Assembly (NCBI GenBank): GCA_032768795.1
Contig: CP136493.1
Span: forward strand, 620,001 to 684,000
Source of the DNA: Tremella fuciformis
Taxonomy: Eukaryota; Basidiomycota; Tremellomycetes; Tremellales; Tremellaceae
DNA length: 64,000 nucleotides
Direction: 5' to 3'
The notes under the pieces are model-generated. The model saw only the letters and a program-made list of their open reading frames with translations. It searched no databases and was not told where the DNA came from. Shown here piece by piece: positions 30,925-42,895 of the stretch. Position numbers and translations under genes: made by a program. Each line of letters starts with the position of its first letter. Position 1 is the stretch's first letter.

Positions 30925-31260
30925 CCTGTATCGGGATCCGTATTCTGGGCTTCGAGGCGAGACAATGAGTCGGCAGCTGGGGAGCGCGATGACAGGACCG
31001 AAGCTTATTGCAGAAGTCTGCCTGAGACTGAGGGGCGCAACAGCGATGCAGGTCAGACGAGCGATGATGTCTACGTAGACGATGTTCTTGACATTGTCAT
31101 TTTCGACACGCCCATCATGCGACGCGTCCGACTCCAAAGAGGGAGGAACGAATAGCGCGGGCCATGCGCTAACCACGTGATCACCTGGTCGGACTAGAAG
31201 CGGTCTCGAGAGCATCTGCTTGCGATACTCCGTATCATTCAGCAAACTTCACGCCCTGCC

Positions 31261-34183
31261 ATGGCCATCGCGACCCCCGAGGCGGGACACTCGTACCCGG
31301 CAGAGACGTCCCGTGATGGATTGGCGCGGATGAAGCGCCTGCACAGGGCAGCCGTTGGACCTTCGTTAGCCGCTTTCGGCTCATGTCGGGTAGCCCCTCT
31401 GACGGACAGGCAACGAGGAGCTGTTCATCCTCAGACCCAGCAGCTCATCTACTCGTCCCCGACCGGCCTACTGGCTGTATCCCTGGAGACGTCTCTACCC
31501 CCTCGGACGGTCCCCACGCCTCCCTTGCTCGGCCCAGGGCGAGACGTATCAATCTCACCTTGTGGACGATGGATCGTTGTCTTCCACCCAGCCATCGCCC
31601 CGCCCGGCGCGCATATCGAAGGCGGCACTCTGGCGATCTACTCCTCCCTCCTCTTATCTCCCGCAGCCGGGCCCGCGTCTTTGAACCCCATCGCAAGCTT
31701 TCAGCTCCCCTCCGCGCCGATATCTACCGTCCACCTGTACCCAGACCGCCTGTTCACTCCAAGTGGAAGGGCAAAGCCTCTTGGACCGCCAGCGCCGCCA
31801 GACTACAACCCCGAAAACGGTCCATGTCTCGTCATAATGACTCGGGCCGGAGCGTTGCTCGTGCATCCACAGCAGCAGATCTCGCCTGCCCTTCTGAGCT
31901 CTCAAGGCGGCATGGCGCAGCTCGTCCATGCTCGTATGGTCTGGGGGATGAGTCTTATGCGGGTTCCCTTAGGGACAAAGTCGTTCAATCGTTCGGGGGA
32001 CATGGATGGCGGGGATCTGGGATGGAAGTGTCGGTCTGGCTGGATCAGCTTGGTCGAAGGCAGTGAAGGGGTCTGGGCCGGATGGGTGAAGGACGGCGAG
32101 ATTGGCGTGACGAGAATCGATATTGGGTATGAGGATGGCCGTTTCGGTAAGAGAGACAAAACTGCTTACAGTGTGATCTGGCGGCTGACTTCTAGTCACT
32201 CTTACCACTCCAATGCCCTCTCTTCCCTACCTATGGACGCAAATCCCCGGGCCGAATGACACCCTGCCCTTAGTAGCCGCTTTGGTTTCCGACGGGAGGA
32301 GCGAGCTTCAAGGATTGTCTTTCGTCTCTCTGGGCGAGCAGGTGGTGGCAAAGACACCGGGCCCCGGACATGTGCACACTGGGAGTATCTCCCCAAAGGA
32401 ACGGGTCGGCGTCGTGTTGGTCTTCCGGGAATTCCGTGCGTGCTGATGCATTCACCAAGGTTTCGTTGACGCACAGACGGACATGTCGAACAGAATCGCA
32501 TCGAGATTGTCGAGCTTCGTCTCACACAGGTTGATCTATCGGATGCGTTCGAAGAGGTAGAGCCGAACTCGTCCCCCATCAGCACGACCGACTGGGTACG
32601 CTACAGTCCTCGCTATTCTCTTCGATGACTGACCAGCAGATCACTCTTCAACAACCCATCAACACAGCCATTCTCCCTGGAGACCTATCCATTCTTGCCC
32701 TGCACTTCTTGCCAAATCTTTCTGGCGGGACCGTGGGGCTCGGGCTGCTTGATACAGCACACGGCCTCATCCTGTCGCATGTCGATGTCATGCCTGACAG
32801 CAGCGAGGACTTCTCGCTCTTCGGAGAAGCGATGCCGATACATAACACTTTCGAGGGCGATTTTGGCTTTTGCACCACTCAGACGGTACAGAGGGGATGT
32901 ACTGGGCTCATCACGATACTCGGGGAACAAGGCAAGGTGGTCTTCTTCCCCTCCCCTCTCATGTCGAGTCCGGATGAGAGGGTCGATAAGGCAGCCAAGA
33001 CTGCTGAGGCCATCCTGTTGGGCGTGCGGCAAGATGTTGGCTGGGGCGATGCTGTTCGAGTGGCCTTCGCCACCACCTCGAAAGGGGAGCGTAAAGGTCT
33101 GCTCAACCTACTTGTTTGCGAGCGAGAACTGAGTCGCAGCTCTCGCCAACGACATTCTCACAGCTTCAGCCGAGCAGCTGCCTGATCCGAGTCATCTGCT
33201 GTGGATCCAAACAGCCATATTCTCCGCCATTTCCGACGACACCCGGCATCTCGCCTTCGAGCTGCTTGACTTGACTGTTGCTCTTCAGCTGGTCGCCGGC
33301 TCACGGACGACCAATAAATCCTACTCGACAGGGAGCATATTCAGTCTCCTCGCACTGGCCGAGCATGTCGGCCATATCCTCGCCGACATCTTCCGCGAGT
33401 GGATCGAAGCCAGATCCCAGCTTCAACTCGGCGAGGAGCCCTCCAACAACACCGAGACGCAATCCGACCTCACCGACTACCCCCGCCTCGTCTACCTCTC
33501 CCATCCAGACCTACGTGTCCTGTTGCTCAAGGTCATGGCGGCCTGCCACAATCTGCTCAACTTTGTCCGCGGGCTCGAGATGCCTATTCCCGGCCCGCCG
33601 TCCGGCGGCATACCACTCGGGGACCGAGACACGGGACTGGAGATCGGTAGTCTGGACGCTACCCTCGTGGCGAGGGAACGCGCACAGGGTCTCATGCAGA
33701 GTATCGGCGTAGACCTGCAGCTATGGGGCAAAGTCATTGGCTCCATCCATCGAAACCATCGTGCGTCCTGCGTCTCCACACCAGCCACCTGATTATCGCT
33801 CACTCGTAGCCAAGCCGGCCGAACCGCCCAGTGCAGTAGAGGCTCTCCGTACTTCGTACAGCCTGCTGTCCGTCGAACCTCTGATCACTCTCGTGAACCC
33901 TGCCGAACTCGTGCGGTCCATCCCGAACCCCTCGGCACTCTTCGTCGCGGCCCCTCCCCCGCCGATGGACGCAATCACCTTCCAACCGCTCAGCAGTGCA
34001 AAGTGCGCGGCTTGCGTACGCTGTGGCCGCGCCACGGCGCTCATGACGCTCTACAGGGCCATGAGCCCTGCTTCAAGTGGGGCCGATTCACACGGGGCGT
34101 GGAGTCGGTGGGTGAGGGAACGCGCGAGGGGCTGCGTGTGCGGCGGAGTCTGGGCTGTAGATGGCCATAGAGTGGCATATTAG
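31261..34183 (+). CDS. MED16: Mediator complex subunit 16 (Sin4)
   Basis: Tail-module subunit of Mediator, which links transcription factors to RNA polymerase II. Six exons: 31261-32146, 32196-32435, 32477-32595, 32640-33090, 33140-33760 and 33810-34183, with introns of 41-49 nt, giving 896 aa. The N-terminal half is a divergent beta-propeller (ISPCGRWIVVFHP, AIYSSLLLSP). The C-terminus has the diagnostic MED16 cysteine cluster: CAACVRCGRATAL...WSRWVRERARGCVCGGVW. Length and layout fit fungal MED16. The identification rests mainly on this C-terminal signature plus the propeller. Convergent with the MET30-like gene 331 bp away. Confidence 0.82.
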
Positions 34184-34514
34184 CAGCTGATGGATGACTG
34201 TGATGTACCATTGACCTCGCATCTGAGGGCAGATGGGTCTAGATATCATGATGCTTATGCCTATGCTTGTGCTTATCTATGCGCAATACCAAGTCGCTAC
34301 AACCGTCTCGATCGCACTACAACCTAATGACCAATTACTTCGTAGTGCACAACGCTCGATCCTTCATTCAGTTCACTTCTGTGATCCTCGATCCGATCTC
34401 CCCACTCCCACCCGGCGTCAGCGGTGCGGGCGTCGGTGTCGAACCTCCATTGGACGCACCGGCCGGCGGGGCGAAAGACCATACCATGACATCGCCATCA
34501 TCTGCCCATCAGCT
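34184..34514. other. Intergenic between convergent MED16 and the MET30-like gene
   Basis: No gene seen. A short imperfect run of ATGCTTATGCCTATGCTTGTGC-type repeats occurs near 34250. Confidence 0.5.
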
Positions 34515-37071
34515 TTATCCTTCCGCTCGATGATCTGACCCGCCTGATGCGCTGACGATGAAGTCGTCTGAGAGCTGCACGGACGTGACTGCGCCTCTGT
34601 GCCCGACGAGAGTCTGCATGCACTGTCCAGAGGAGATATCCCATACTTTAACAGTCCGATCTGAAGCAATCAGCACCTACACCTTTTGCATTGGGAGGGG
34701 GAGGGGAATGACTGACCGTGACTGGCGCTGGCGATGCGCAGGGCGTCAATGTCGACACCCCACACGCCCTCGATGTGCCCGAACAGTGTGGCTTTCTCTT
34801 CGCCGGTCTCGACATCCCACAGGCGGACAGTACCGTCTAGCGAGCCTGTTGCAAGAACCGGCTTCTTCCCTACAACCTGCTGCGGGTCGATTTTTTCGAC
34901 CGTTTCCCGGTCTCGGCGCTTGCCTTTTCCGGCCGGAGTCGGCTCTTCAGGCTTGTGCACGAAGACCCGGGGCTCGACGGCACTGTATTTCGGAGCATCC
35001 ATGTGGGAAATTGGGTCGAATCCCTCAGGCGCGTTCTCCAGGGCGGGGGATTCGATTGCCAGCCGAGAGGACGGCGGTGTGGGTGCTCGGTGTCCGTTCG
35101 TGAATTGAACGAGCGGAGATGTCGACCTGTGCCTTTGATTACGAGTGTTCCCCTGCTCGTGCTTTTGCTGCGCCTGCGCCAGCTCTTCCGCACTCATGTC
35201 GAGCATGACGACCTTGATGCTCTGCACCTGCGCCTTGTGGCCCTCGAAACGGCGGACCTGAGTCTGCGTGTCCAGGTCCCAGAGGATGATGGTGTTGTCG
35301 TCACTCGCGCTAAAGAGCATTGTTCCAGGCTCAATATCCGGTCGCCTGGGCTTGGCATCGCCCTCGATTCCGTCCGGACCGGGAGACCGGTGTCGCGCAA
35401 TGGTGGCCTGCATCATTGCGCTGGGGTCGACATCATTCGGCGAGCTCTTCCCGTCCCACAGAACAACCGAGTTGACCCAGTCTTCGTGGCCACGCAGATG
35501 GAACTTCTTCGAGGTGCGGAAGTTGAAGACTTGAATGGTGGAGTCAGCAGATCCGGTGGCAAGCAGGTAGCCGTTGTAGTGGAGGGTGATCACCGAGTCG
35601 GTGTGGCATTCGAATGTCCGTATGCACTCGCCTGCGCGCCAGTTCCACACCTTGACGATACCGTCCATTGATCCAGTGAACAGGAACATTTGGTCAAATT
35701 GGAGACACCGTATGGCGCGCTCATGTCCACGCATGACTCGAACCTCTTCTCCAGTGGCGAGATTCCAGACGCGAGCGGTGCGATCGTACGAACCGGTAAT
35801 GAGAACCGGGTAAGACGGGTCGGAAAGAGCGGTGTGATATTGAAGGCACATGACACCATCGGTATGACCCTGCAAGTCAGCGCTTGACGACCAGGACACA
35901 GCATATCAACGGACCTTGAGTGTCTTGGTTGTACACCGCCCTTTTCGCCAATTGCGCTCCACAAGCAGTCGTTCACAGTAGACGGTCTTCCACGGCCGCG
36001 TCAAGCGGACCTCCCGCGTAAGATGACCGTTTGACCCGTTCGACTGCTTCTTGGTATCGAGACTACTCTCGCCCTCGGAGTCGCTCTCGACCTTGGCCTT
36101 CTTTGCCTTGAATCCCGAGTCGACCGGCGCAGAGCGTTTGACGCCAATGATGGGATCTTGCACAGGGGTATCGCAGTGGATGAGGGGAATCTCGGATCTA
36201 AGAACCGAGCTCGATGCGGACATCTCTCCCATCGCCTCTTTCCGAGTCATGACAACCTCGTGACTGTGACCATGAGAATGGCGATGATGTGAATGCTCCT
36301 TGTGACCTCCAATGCCAACGGCAGCCATAGGAGACCGATGTGACAGCTCGACCTTGAGACGTTTCCGCTCGAGGAGCGGCAGGCCCCAGCCGCACTTCTC
36401 GCACTTTCGGTCGATATGCTGCCCACACATTCTGCGCCAGAGAAGGTCATCGTCGGCGAGCGCTTTCCAGGACTTGGAGACTTGGGCTGCACGACCGAGG
36501 GAGATGGCGTCGAGATAGCCGAGGATGCGCAGGTTGACCTCTCTGGGGAGGAGGGAGAAGGGATCTATGCGTATGATCTGGTTGAGAGAGTCGGACAGGT
36601 GGGAGAGTTGCGAGCTAGACTGTCAGCGGGACTGACATGTCGGAAGGGGAATGAAGAATATACAAGCAACACATGGTGAGGATGCCTTCTAGAATGAGTT
36701 TTCGGAGGGGATGTTTGGCTTTGGAAAAGGTGGCCCATAGTTGGGTGACAGCCAAGCGCTCAGACTGAGGCAGCGAGTCGAGAGACTGCAAGTTAGTGCC
36801 ATGTTGATTGGAGGGCGGCAGAGATCACCTTTTGCAACTTTTCGTTGACCCCTTGATTCGCCATCTGCTTGTGTCTAACACACAGCTTTCTCCCCTGTTT
36901 GGTGGGTATGACATCGACCGGGACCTCGTCGCATGGGTACTGCCCGTTGCCGCTCGAGGGCGGGTCGGACGAGGGAAAGTCGGGCATCTCGAGGTCGAGG
37001 TTGAGGGGCGGTGGCGGGGGCACACGACCCGAGTGGCTTGGTCCGGCGTCCATTTCGGTCGAAAAAAGCAC
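34515..37071 (-). CDS. MET30: F-box/WD40 protein of the MET30/sconB type
   Basis: Substrate receptor of an SCF ubiquitin ligase; the family controls sulfur assimilation genes and cell cycle. Exons 36829-37071, 36664-36785, 35915-36614, 34717-35869 and 34515-34660, giving 787 aa (781 if the second ATG, 37053, is used). The F-box is IDPFSLLPREVNLRILGYLD with KSWKALADDDLLWRRMC. CEKCGWGLPLLERKRLK follows, the block that typifies MET30/sconB. A His-rich insert (HKEHSHHRHSHGHSHE) comes next. WD repeats follow (GHTDGVMCLQYH; LITGSYDRTARVW; FTGSMDGIVKVWNW; ATGSADSTIQVF; ATGSLDGTVRLWD; SASHDRTVKVWD), the last one assembled across the final intron. A long insertion lies between repeats four and five. 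Confidence 0.87.
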
Positions 37072-37696
37072 TCTTAAGTCGCAGGTGGATATCGCGAACC
37101 CCCTTGTAGTGCTCGCAAGTCGAGCTCTTGATTCTACGGTGCTTGGTAAGGATATGGAGATGGCCGACGGATAGAAGGAGAAAGGAGAGTGGTCGTTTTC
37201 CTAATTCTTCAGGCCGACGTCGTCATGTGTGCGTGTCGAGCGATGGGGCGACCAATCGTGATGGTTTGTGTCCGTGTTGATGCGTCGCGTCGCTGATGTA
37301 CGACCGACAACAAGGAAAGAGAGGGAGGACAGGTGATGATAAAGAGGCCGAACCAGAGCAAGACGAGAACGGATGGTGTGCTCTTTCGTGTTCTGCCCCT
37401 CGCCCGTCGCCGCCGCCACGCCGAGATTATACCATTAGTAAACAGTTCCTAATAGCCCACATGAAAAACGCGATTGGGAATTCCCCACATCGCCAACGTC
37501 TATTAGCGGGATCAGATGTATTCCTAATGATCTCTGCTGGAATTACGAAGGGTGGGATCATCAGGCACGCGACTCGGATTACGCCATCGACTCTCTCACT
37601 CCGTCGGAGCCATCCGAGTTGCTCTCAAAGTCATCCTCTCATCGCTACAGCGTATGACCGCCTCTGATGGCCATGCCGCGCATCTCCAGCGGACCA
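37072..37696. other. Intergenic, no supported gene
   Basis: Promoter side of the MET30-like gene. An AT-richer stretch at 37425-37560 contains no frame of coding quality. Confidence 0.45.
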
Positions 37697-37995
37697 CTAG
37701 ACCTCTTCTCCAGCCGCCCTTTTCTCCTCCTCGGCCTGATCGAGCTTGGCCTGCTGGCGTTGCTGGTAAAATGCCCACCCGATGAGGATGGCAAAGACGG
37801 GTATGATGATGGCGAACGCTGCGAGTCAGTACATTCGCTGACGGCGGGGTCGAGATAGTTCATGGGAGGCTAAAACGAGGTCCTGTACGCACCTTCGATC
37901 CACTCTTTCGGGCTGGCATTGTTGTCGCATTTCTCGTTCTGTATACCTGTGCCAGCCGTATCCAAGCAGCTGAGTTGCTTTCTCGGACGCAGCAT
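37697..37995 (-). CDS. Small single-pass membrane protein, about 74 aa
   Basis: Exons 37893-37995 and 37697-37818, joined by a 74-nt GTGCGT...CTCGCAG intron. The second exon encodes a clear hydrophobic helix, AFAIIIPVFAILIGWAFY, then a charged helix QQRQQAKLDQAEEEKRAAGE ending EEV. The segment before it, CDNNASPKEWIE, would be lumenal or external if the protein is N-out. The start is uncertain: an in-frame ATG at 38067 would add 24 residues. No family recognised. Confidence 0.5.
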
Positions 37996-38398
37996 GACGG
38001 TCGTCCGCACTATGAGCTCGGCTGGCGACTTCGCGAGGGTCTCTAGAGTGCGCAGAAACAGTAACAATATTCACTTGAGTGCAGGTCAGAGCACCAGGTG
38101 GAAAGCGCTCGGAGGGGTGTTCGTCAAAGGACGCCCGGGGAGCTGCGGGAGAAAGGACATCGCCACACGCCCGAGAAGTGATGTTGGGTGGATAGTACGA
38201 ACAAGCGGCATGATTATGAGCAGCGCATGTACGAGCCTTGCAATCATCTGCGTGCTCCCGCTCATGGTTCCTTCCTCTCTCTCTCTTTCTCCGCTGCTCC
38301 GAATTGCAGCTCCTACGCCGTGTCCGGCTGCTCTCGTTTTTGTTTGCAAGTAAAATCGTGATATTGTCTCTCGTTGAGCCACAGAGGTATCAGAGATT

Positions 38399-38660
38399 CT
38401 ACACCCGCTCGGTTCTCCCCTTTGCTTCGTCATACGTGTCCAGCTGTGGACACACCACCGCCATCCCACACTTCCGTCCGTTCTTCTTGTACTGATTGTA
38501 CAGGATGCATCCCATGATGGAGCCAACGACTGCGATGGCCACGACGACCCCTAATGTCAGTTCTCAGAGGCTTGTCAAGCGCCTTGACTTTTGTACCGCT
38601 CTTCATCTGCGACGGGGGTTTTGACTCACCGATAATGATGTATTCGGTACTTTGGTCCAT
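38399..38660 (-). CDS. Small single-pass membrane protein, 60 aa
   Basis: Exons 38630-38660 and 38399-38550 with a 79-nt GTGAGT...ACATTAG intron. It begins MDQSTEYIIIG and the helix runs on as VVVAIAVVGSIMGCILY. A basic stop-transfer segment NQYKKNGRK and a cytoplasmic tail with two cysteines follow (CGMAVVCPQLDTYDEAKG). Type III topology is likely. The helix forms only after splicing. Same strand and similar size as its neighbour at 37697-37995, but no sequence similarity beyond the membrane span. The Helitron at 38887 lies 227 bp upstream. Confidence 0.6.
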
Positions 38661-38886
38661 CCTTCGCTGGTTATCTTTCGATAAAACTGTTACAGTCTGC
38701 TTGTGTCGGAGAGCAGAGATAAGGTGCATGCCGCGGCGTCAATCAATGCACATGCTTGACTATCAGGCTTGCTGTGAAAGGACAGAGCGGATCGAGGTAG
38801 AAAACGGAGAGACAGAAAGTGCCACTTTCCCCTTTTGAACGAGAGTGTGCCACACTCGCTTCATCGCGAATTTCGTCCCTCACTTG

Positions 38887-39569
38887 TCAGCGTAGCTCTT
38901 ACGGGGCGAATTTCTGCGGGTGTCCCTGGAACGAAAACGGTAAATGGGGGAATTAAATAAGAAAATTCCGGCCATTCTGATTTCATCAGCACAATCCTAA
39001 TATGCATTGTGTCCTTGCCAAATTGCCTTTCATCAGAGAATAAAGATCTATGCATGAGGCTGATGCATGGAATGATCTCTGTAGCAGAACCAATCGCCTA
39101 CATAGCTACTGCCATACCCTGCCCTATCATTGCACCAAAATGGTTACAATAGCGCAAGTCTGACAAGACTGCAATAGGCTTGCCAGGTGGCAGCTGTGAC
39201 ATAGCCCCTGTGACCAGCTTGGCATGCCTATGATCATCTGATCAGCCTAGCATGCCCAACAAGCACTTGCGCATCTCTTGATGAAGTGCTTTAGCTTGCA
39301 ACTAATCAATGTTCTACAGTACATCCGGCTTTGCCGGATGCTTGACCCGTAAGGGCTGCGATGGCTGCGCCGCTAGGCGCAAGGGGGGGTCTTGGGGGGG
39401 TGTCCCACCCCCCCATGTCTAACGGAACCAAAGAACAAGGAATTGCATTAGGTTTTCCAAATTGCCTGAGAACCAATAACTTGAATACCTGATTAGAAAT
39501 TCAGAGCTAAAAAAGAATTGAAATAACGAGCTACGCCCTATCGCGCACTTTCCTGCACGATCTACCTAG
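38887..39569 (+). mobile_element. Non-autonomous Helitron, 683 bp (element A, copy 2)
   Basis: Starts TCAGCGTAGCTC, ends with hairpin TCGCGCA/TGCACGA and CTACCTAG, and is followed by T. It is almost identical to the reverse complement of 7366-8047, implying recent movement. The base before it is G instead of the expected A. It lies in the divergent promoter between the 60-aa protein gene and uS5m, ending 55 bp before the uS5m ATG. Confidence 0.85.
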
Positions 39570-39624
39570 TCTACATCACCTCTCTCTGCACATCTCTGTA
39601 TCTACCGTTCAGACCCTCGGCAAC

Positions 39625-40567
39625 ATGTCGCGACCGTTCCAGTTCAGCGGGATGCGCAACGCTCTCGCCTCCTCCTCTCGCGCAATCCACCCCATGCGTG
39701 CCGCCTCATCGCTCGCTCCCGCCCCGGCTGCAGCGGCGCTCAACCCCCAAGCGACGCTCGAACACGCCGTCGTCCCGCGCGCATCGCACCACCCCTCCTC
39801 GCTCGCCCTGCACCCCGCGCACAAACACATCAACTTCCCGCACAAGCTCTTCTCGCCGCCGCCGCCCGAGCAGATGCCCGAGCGCATCGGCGCCGCGTCC
39901 ACGTCCGCCGAGACGGACGTCCTGAGCGGGGTCACGGGTCTGGGGGCGGACGAGCTGCGCCAGCTGCGCAGCAAGGCCGTCGTGCTGAAGCGCGTGGTGA
40001 AGATGACGAAGAAGGGCAAGCTGCCGAGCTACTTTTGCATGTCGGTCGTCGGGTCGCCGGAGCGCGGGCTGGTGGGCGTGGGCCGCGGGCGGGGTGCGAC
40101 GAACCTCAAGGCCATGGCGGCCAGTCATCGGCAGGCGGTATTGTCCATGGACCGGGTCACGCGGTACGAGGAGAGGACGCTCTGGGGCGAAGGGCGGGAC
40201 TTGACGTCGAAATGGGGCGCGACGACTGTGGTCCTGCGAGCCAGGCCGGCTGGTGAGTTTCATCAAGCCGTTATGAACGGACGAGCTGACCGCAGGTTTC
40301 GGGCTCATGGTCCCGCCGTCTATCCACCCCATCCTCACCGCCTGCGGTATCCGCGATGCGTCGGCGACGATAGAAGGTTCCCGCAACCCGACCCAAGTGA
40401 TGAAGGCCACCATGCAGCTGTTACACGGCGGCCACAACCCTCTGGGACTCGGCAGCGGGCTCGGCAGCAAAGGCAGGCGCGAGGACAAGGGTAGTGGCAT
40501 GCGCAGCTGCGCGGAGATCGAGCGTGAAAGAGGGAGGTACGGAGTGGACGTTGGGAGACGGGTATAG
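39625..40567 (+). CDS. MRPS5: Mitochondrial small-subunit ribosomal protein uS5m
   Basis: Exons 39625-40252 and 40296-40567 with a 43-nt GTGAGT...CCGCAG intron, giving 299 aa. The N-terminus is rich in Arg, Ser and Ala with no acids for about 40 residues, a mitochondrial presequence. The S5 N-terminal RNA-binding fold shows [21 protein letters not shown]. The C-terminal S5 domain shows [20 protein letters not shown] and [20 protein letters not shown]. Assigned to the mitochondrial form because of the presequence and divergence from cytosolic uS5. The name follows the mammalian convention. Confidence 0.88.
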
Positions 40568-40630
40568 ACCGGTCATATGCATGGTATGAGTACAACAAGG
40601 AGATCCACACGACACAGTTCACGCAAGGGG

Positions 40631-41905
40631 TCATCTCCCGAGGAATGACGAGAGTCTGCCCAGCACAGCAAGCGCAGCGACTGCCGCTATCCACCGCCAA
40701 GACATCCATCCTCCGTGTCTCCTGCCCCGATCTCCCGGTACCGTAATCGCCTTGACCGCATGAACATTTGGTACAACTGTATTTGTCGTTTCTACCGCCT
40801 CTATGGGAAGTGGAGTCCTTGAAGGCGTCGGTGCCGTGCTGGTATCTGCACTGGTCACCGCGCTCGGTGCAATGCTCTCAGGCCGGCCACGTCAGCTCTC
40901 CTCATGGTCGTCGAGAGGAGACATACCGGCGGAGCGGGCTTGTTATTGCCCATGTCCGGTAGGTCGGTCATTTCAGGGGTGGCATACTGCTCGTTAGCCG
41001 AGGGCGGCGCCATGGGATGGAACCGACCTTTGGGAAGATCTCGCGGAACTTCCTGCTGGCGAGGTTGAATGTATGACTGGACTTGGCCAATGCCTTTTTG
41101 TCGTTCTCGCTTGTTCGCACCGAACCGGCGGTGACCCTATAACTTTCAGCTACCTTCCTCACATGGAGCGGACACGCTGACTCGTCTGAAAGCATGAAGG
41201 AGAGAAGGCCAGTGAGGATAGTGGCCACAGACCAGGCCGCATTCCACCTGGACGTGAGCTAGTCCCGACGCATAGAAGCTGCCGGCTTACGTGCTGGGAT
41301 GACTGGCTGTCAGCATGGACGATCAAGAAAATGGTAGAGAAAGTAGCTCACTACGACGTCATGGACATGCAGATCTTGACGCCCGGTTCGAACCGACCGG
41401 AAGGGGTAAAGAACTTGACGTCGGGCGGTTTGAATGCTGGCAGAGTCAGCTTGGTATACGGGCTTACATTGACGGCTAACGGTAGTCGCTAGGAAACCAG
41501 ATCAGACCGTGGTATTCTCCCCCGGCGTACGGCGAGTCAGGCGGCCCTCTCTGCGTCTCAGCTGGCTGATGACCTAAAAGCCCGTGAGCTGACAATGATA
41601 AAGTGCCCTGCGCCATGAGCGATACTACAGCAGCAGGTCGGAGAGCTAGCTCACAATCTAATATATTCTTCTCTTCCGGGCACGCCCAGATGAATGGTGG
41701 CGGCGACTTTTGCATGTTGAGGTACTCCTGGTCATTAGAGCTGCCAGTGACAGATACATCACTTCGTGCGAGTGGACTGTGATTTCAGGGGAAGAAAGGA
41801 AGCAAAGACAGGTGGCGAGATGTCACCTTTTGCAGCTGGCATGTCAGCGCAACTAGTGTGGGGAGCAAGGTTGCCCACCCTCTTCTGTGCAACCTTGGTC
41901 GCCAT
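40631..41905 (-). CDS. UBC6: Tail-anchored ubiquitin-conjugating enzyme E2 (Ubc6/UBE2J type)
   Basis: ER-membrane E2 of protein quality control. Eleven exons: 41879-41905, 41827-41835, 41655-41727, 41594-41607, 41481-41550, 41355-41436, 41291-41302, 41182-41247, 41028-41136, 40927-40986 and 40631-40876, giving 255 aa. Landmarks: MATKVAQKRLQKEY, SPPPFIWACPEEKNILDWHF, GPPDSPYAGGEYHGLIWFP, then PFKPPDVKF, then GVKICMSMTSHPSTW, where C is the catalytic cysteine, and LTGLLSFMLSDE. The C-terminal helix IAAVAALAVLGRLSSFLG is the tail anchor. Exons of 9, 14 and 12 nt are needed to restore family residues. All introns are GT-AG and phases agree throughout. Confidence 0.9.
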
Positions 41906-42307
41906 GACGAGCCGAGTACCCAAGAGGTCGTCTGAGCACAATGTAGATTGAAGGAGGTGATTGAGAAGGGACGAAGCGACGACACGGACACCGGAACCTC
42001 AATCGCCATTTATTCGGACCGCCCACTTGAGCTTCGTCGTACAGAGCAGGTCCTTCGTGGTTGACCACAGCTGAGACATGCATGCATCTCATGGTTCACA
42101 TGGACAGAGCGTCACTCGCCATGATAGTCAACATCAGTATAATCATGCATGCGACCCTGCCATGTTCAGAGGGGAATTGCCAGAATGAATGAGATGGGAT
42201 GACCGTGGGAGAGTGACGTATGAGAGCGATGGTGACAATCGAACCTCTTTCTGTATCTTCCTCGTCTCTCTTCCGTATCTCCAGCAACGCGAACAGCAGC
42301 AAACAAG
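41906..42307. other. Divergent promoter region between UBC6 and the 170-aa protein gene
   Basis: No frame supported; alternating purine/pyrimidine CATGCATG-type words occur at 42077-42150. Confidence 0.4.
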
Positions 42308-42895
42308 ATGTCGCTCTCAGGATCAGCCTCAGAGGGTTCGTCGGCTTCAATACACATCGTATGATGAGCTGACAAAGAGATTACAACAAGACGGGGGACG
42401 GGATGCTCCGGTTCAACGACGCCAAGGGACCCGAGCCGACGCCGGAGAACCCAGCAGGAGTGAGTCACCACTTTTCTCTTCCCGGGTGTTCACTGATCAC
42501 AGGTATTCCCACAGTCTACCGGACCGCCCGCGCGACCCGGCTCTATGCCCGGATCGGGCTCGCCTGATCGTGGCGGCGATGTCAGAGGAGTGTTCGGTAA
42601 CGTAGGTCCCACCGCACATATCAAGGAGGAGGCTGACGTCCAGCCCGAAGTGTTCCGCGACGTGTTCCACAAGCTCTCAGCGGCCTTTTCGGACTCGATC
42701 AACGCGATCAAAGACGAGTCGGGCGGAGGTGGTGTGGGCACAAAAGGACAGGCGCTCGTACACCGTCTTCAGGCCATGCGGGCAGAGGTGGACGGGTGGA
42801 TGATGGGCAAGGACCTTCCTGAGGCGCGCGGCGGAGAGAAGGGAGAGGACGTAGTGCGGCCTGCCGGGGCGGAGGGTGGCCTGTACCGAGATTGA
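42308..42895 (+). CDS. Unidentified protein, about 170 aa
   Basis: Exons 42308-42358, 42391-42459 and 42503-42895. The first intron would be only 32 nt (GTATGA...ACAAG with GCTGACA), shorter than others here, so the 5' model is tentative. The last exon is convincing: a Gly/Pro-rich linker, then an amphipathic helix (VFRDVFHKLSAAFSDSINAI) and a second one (ALVHRLQAMRAEVDGWM), ending GGLYRD. It may be a coiled-coil subunit of a complex; no family recognised. Confidence 0.45.

Noticed and set aside
30832..31245. A 137-codon minus-strand frame upstream of CKS1
   Set aside because: It shares frame with CKS1 exon 1 and the extra N-terminal part lacks family character; the exon ends at a clear GTGCGT donor. 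Treated as 5' flank.
34870..35671. Long antisense frames opposite the WD40 gene and other GC-rich genes
   Set aside because: They follow from codon bias on the coding strand and lack family character.
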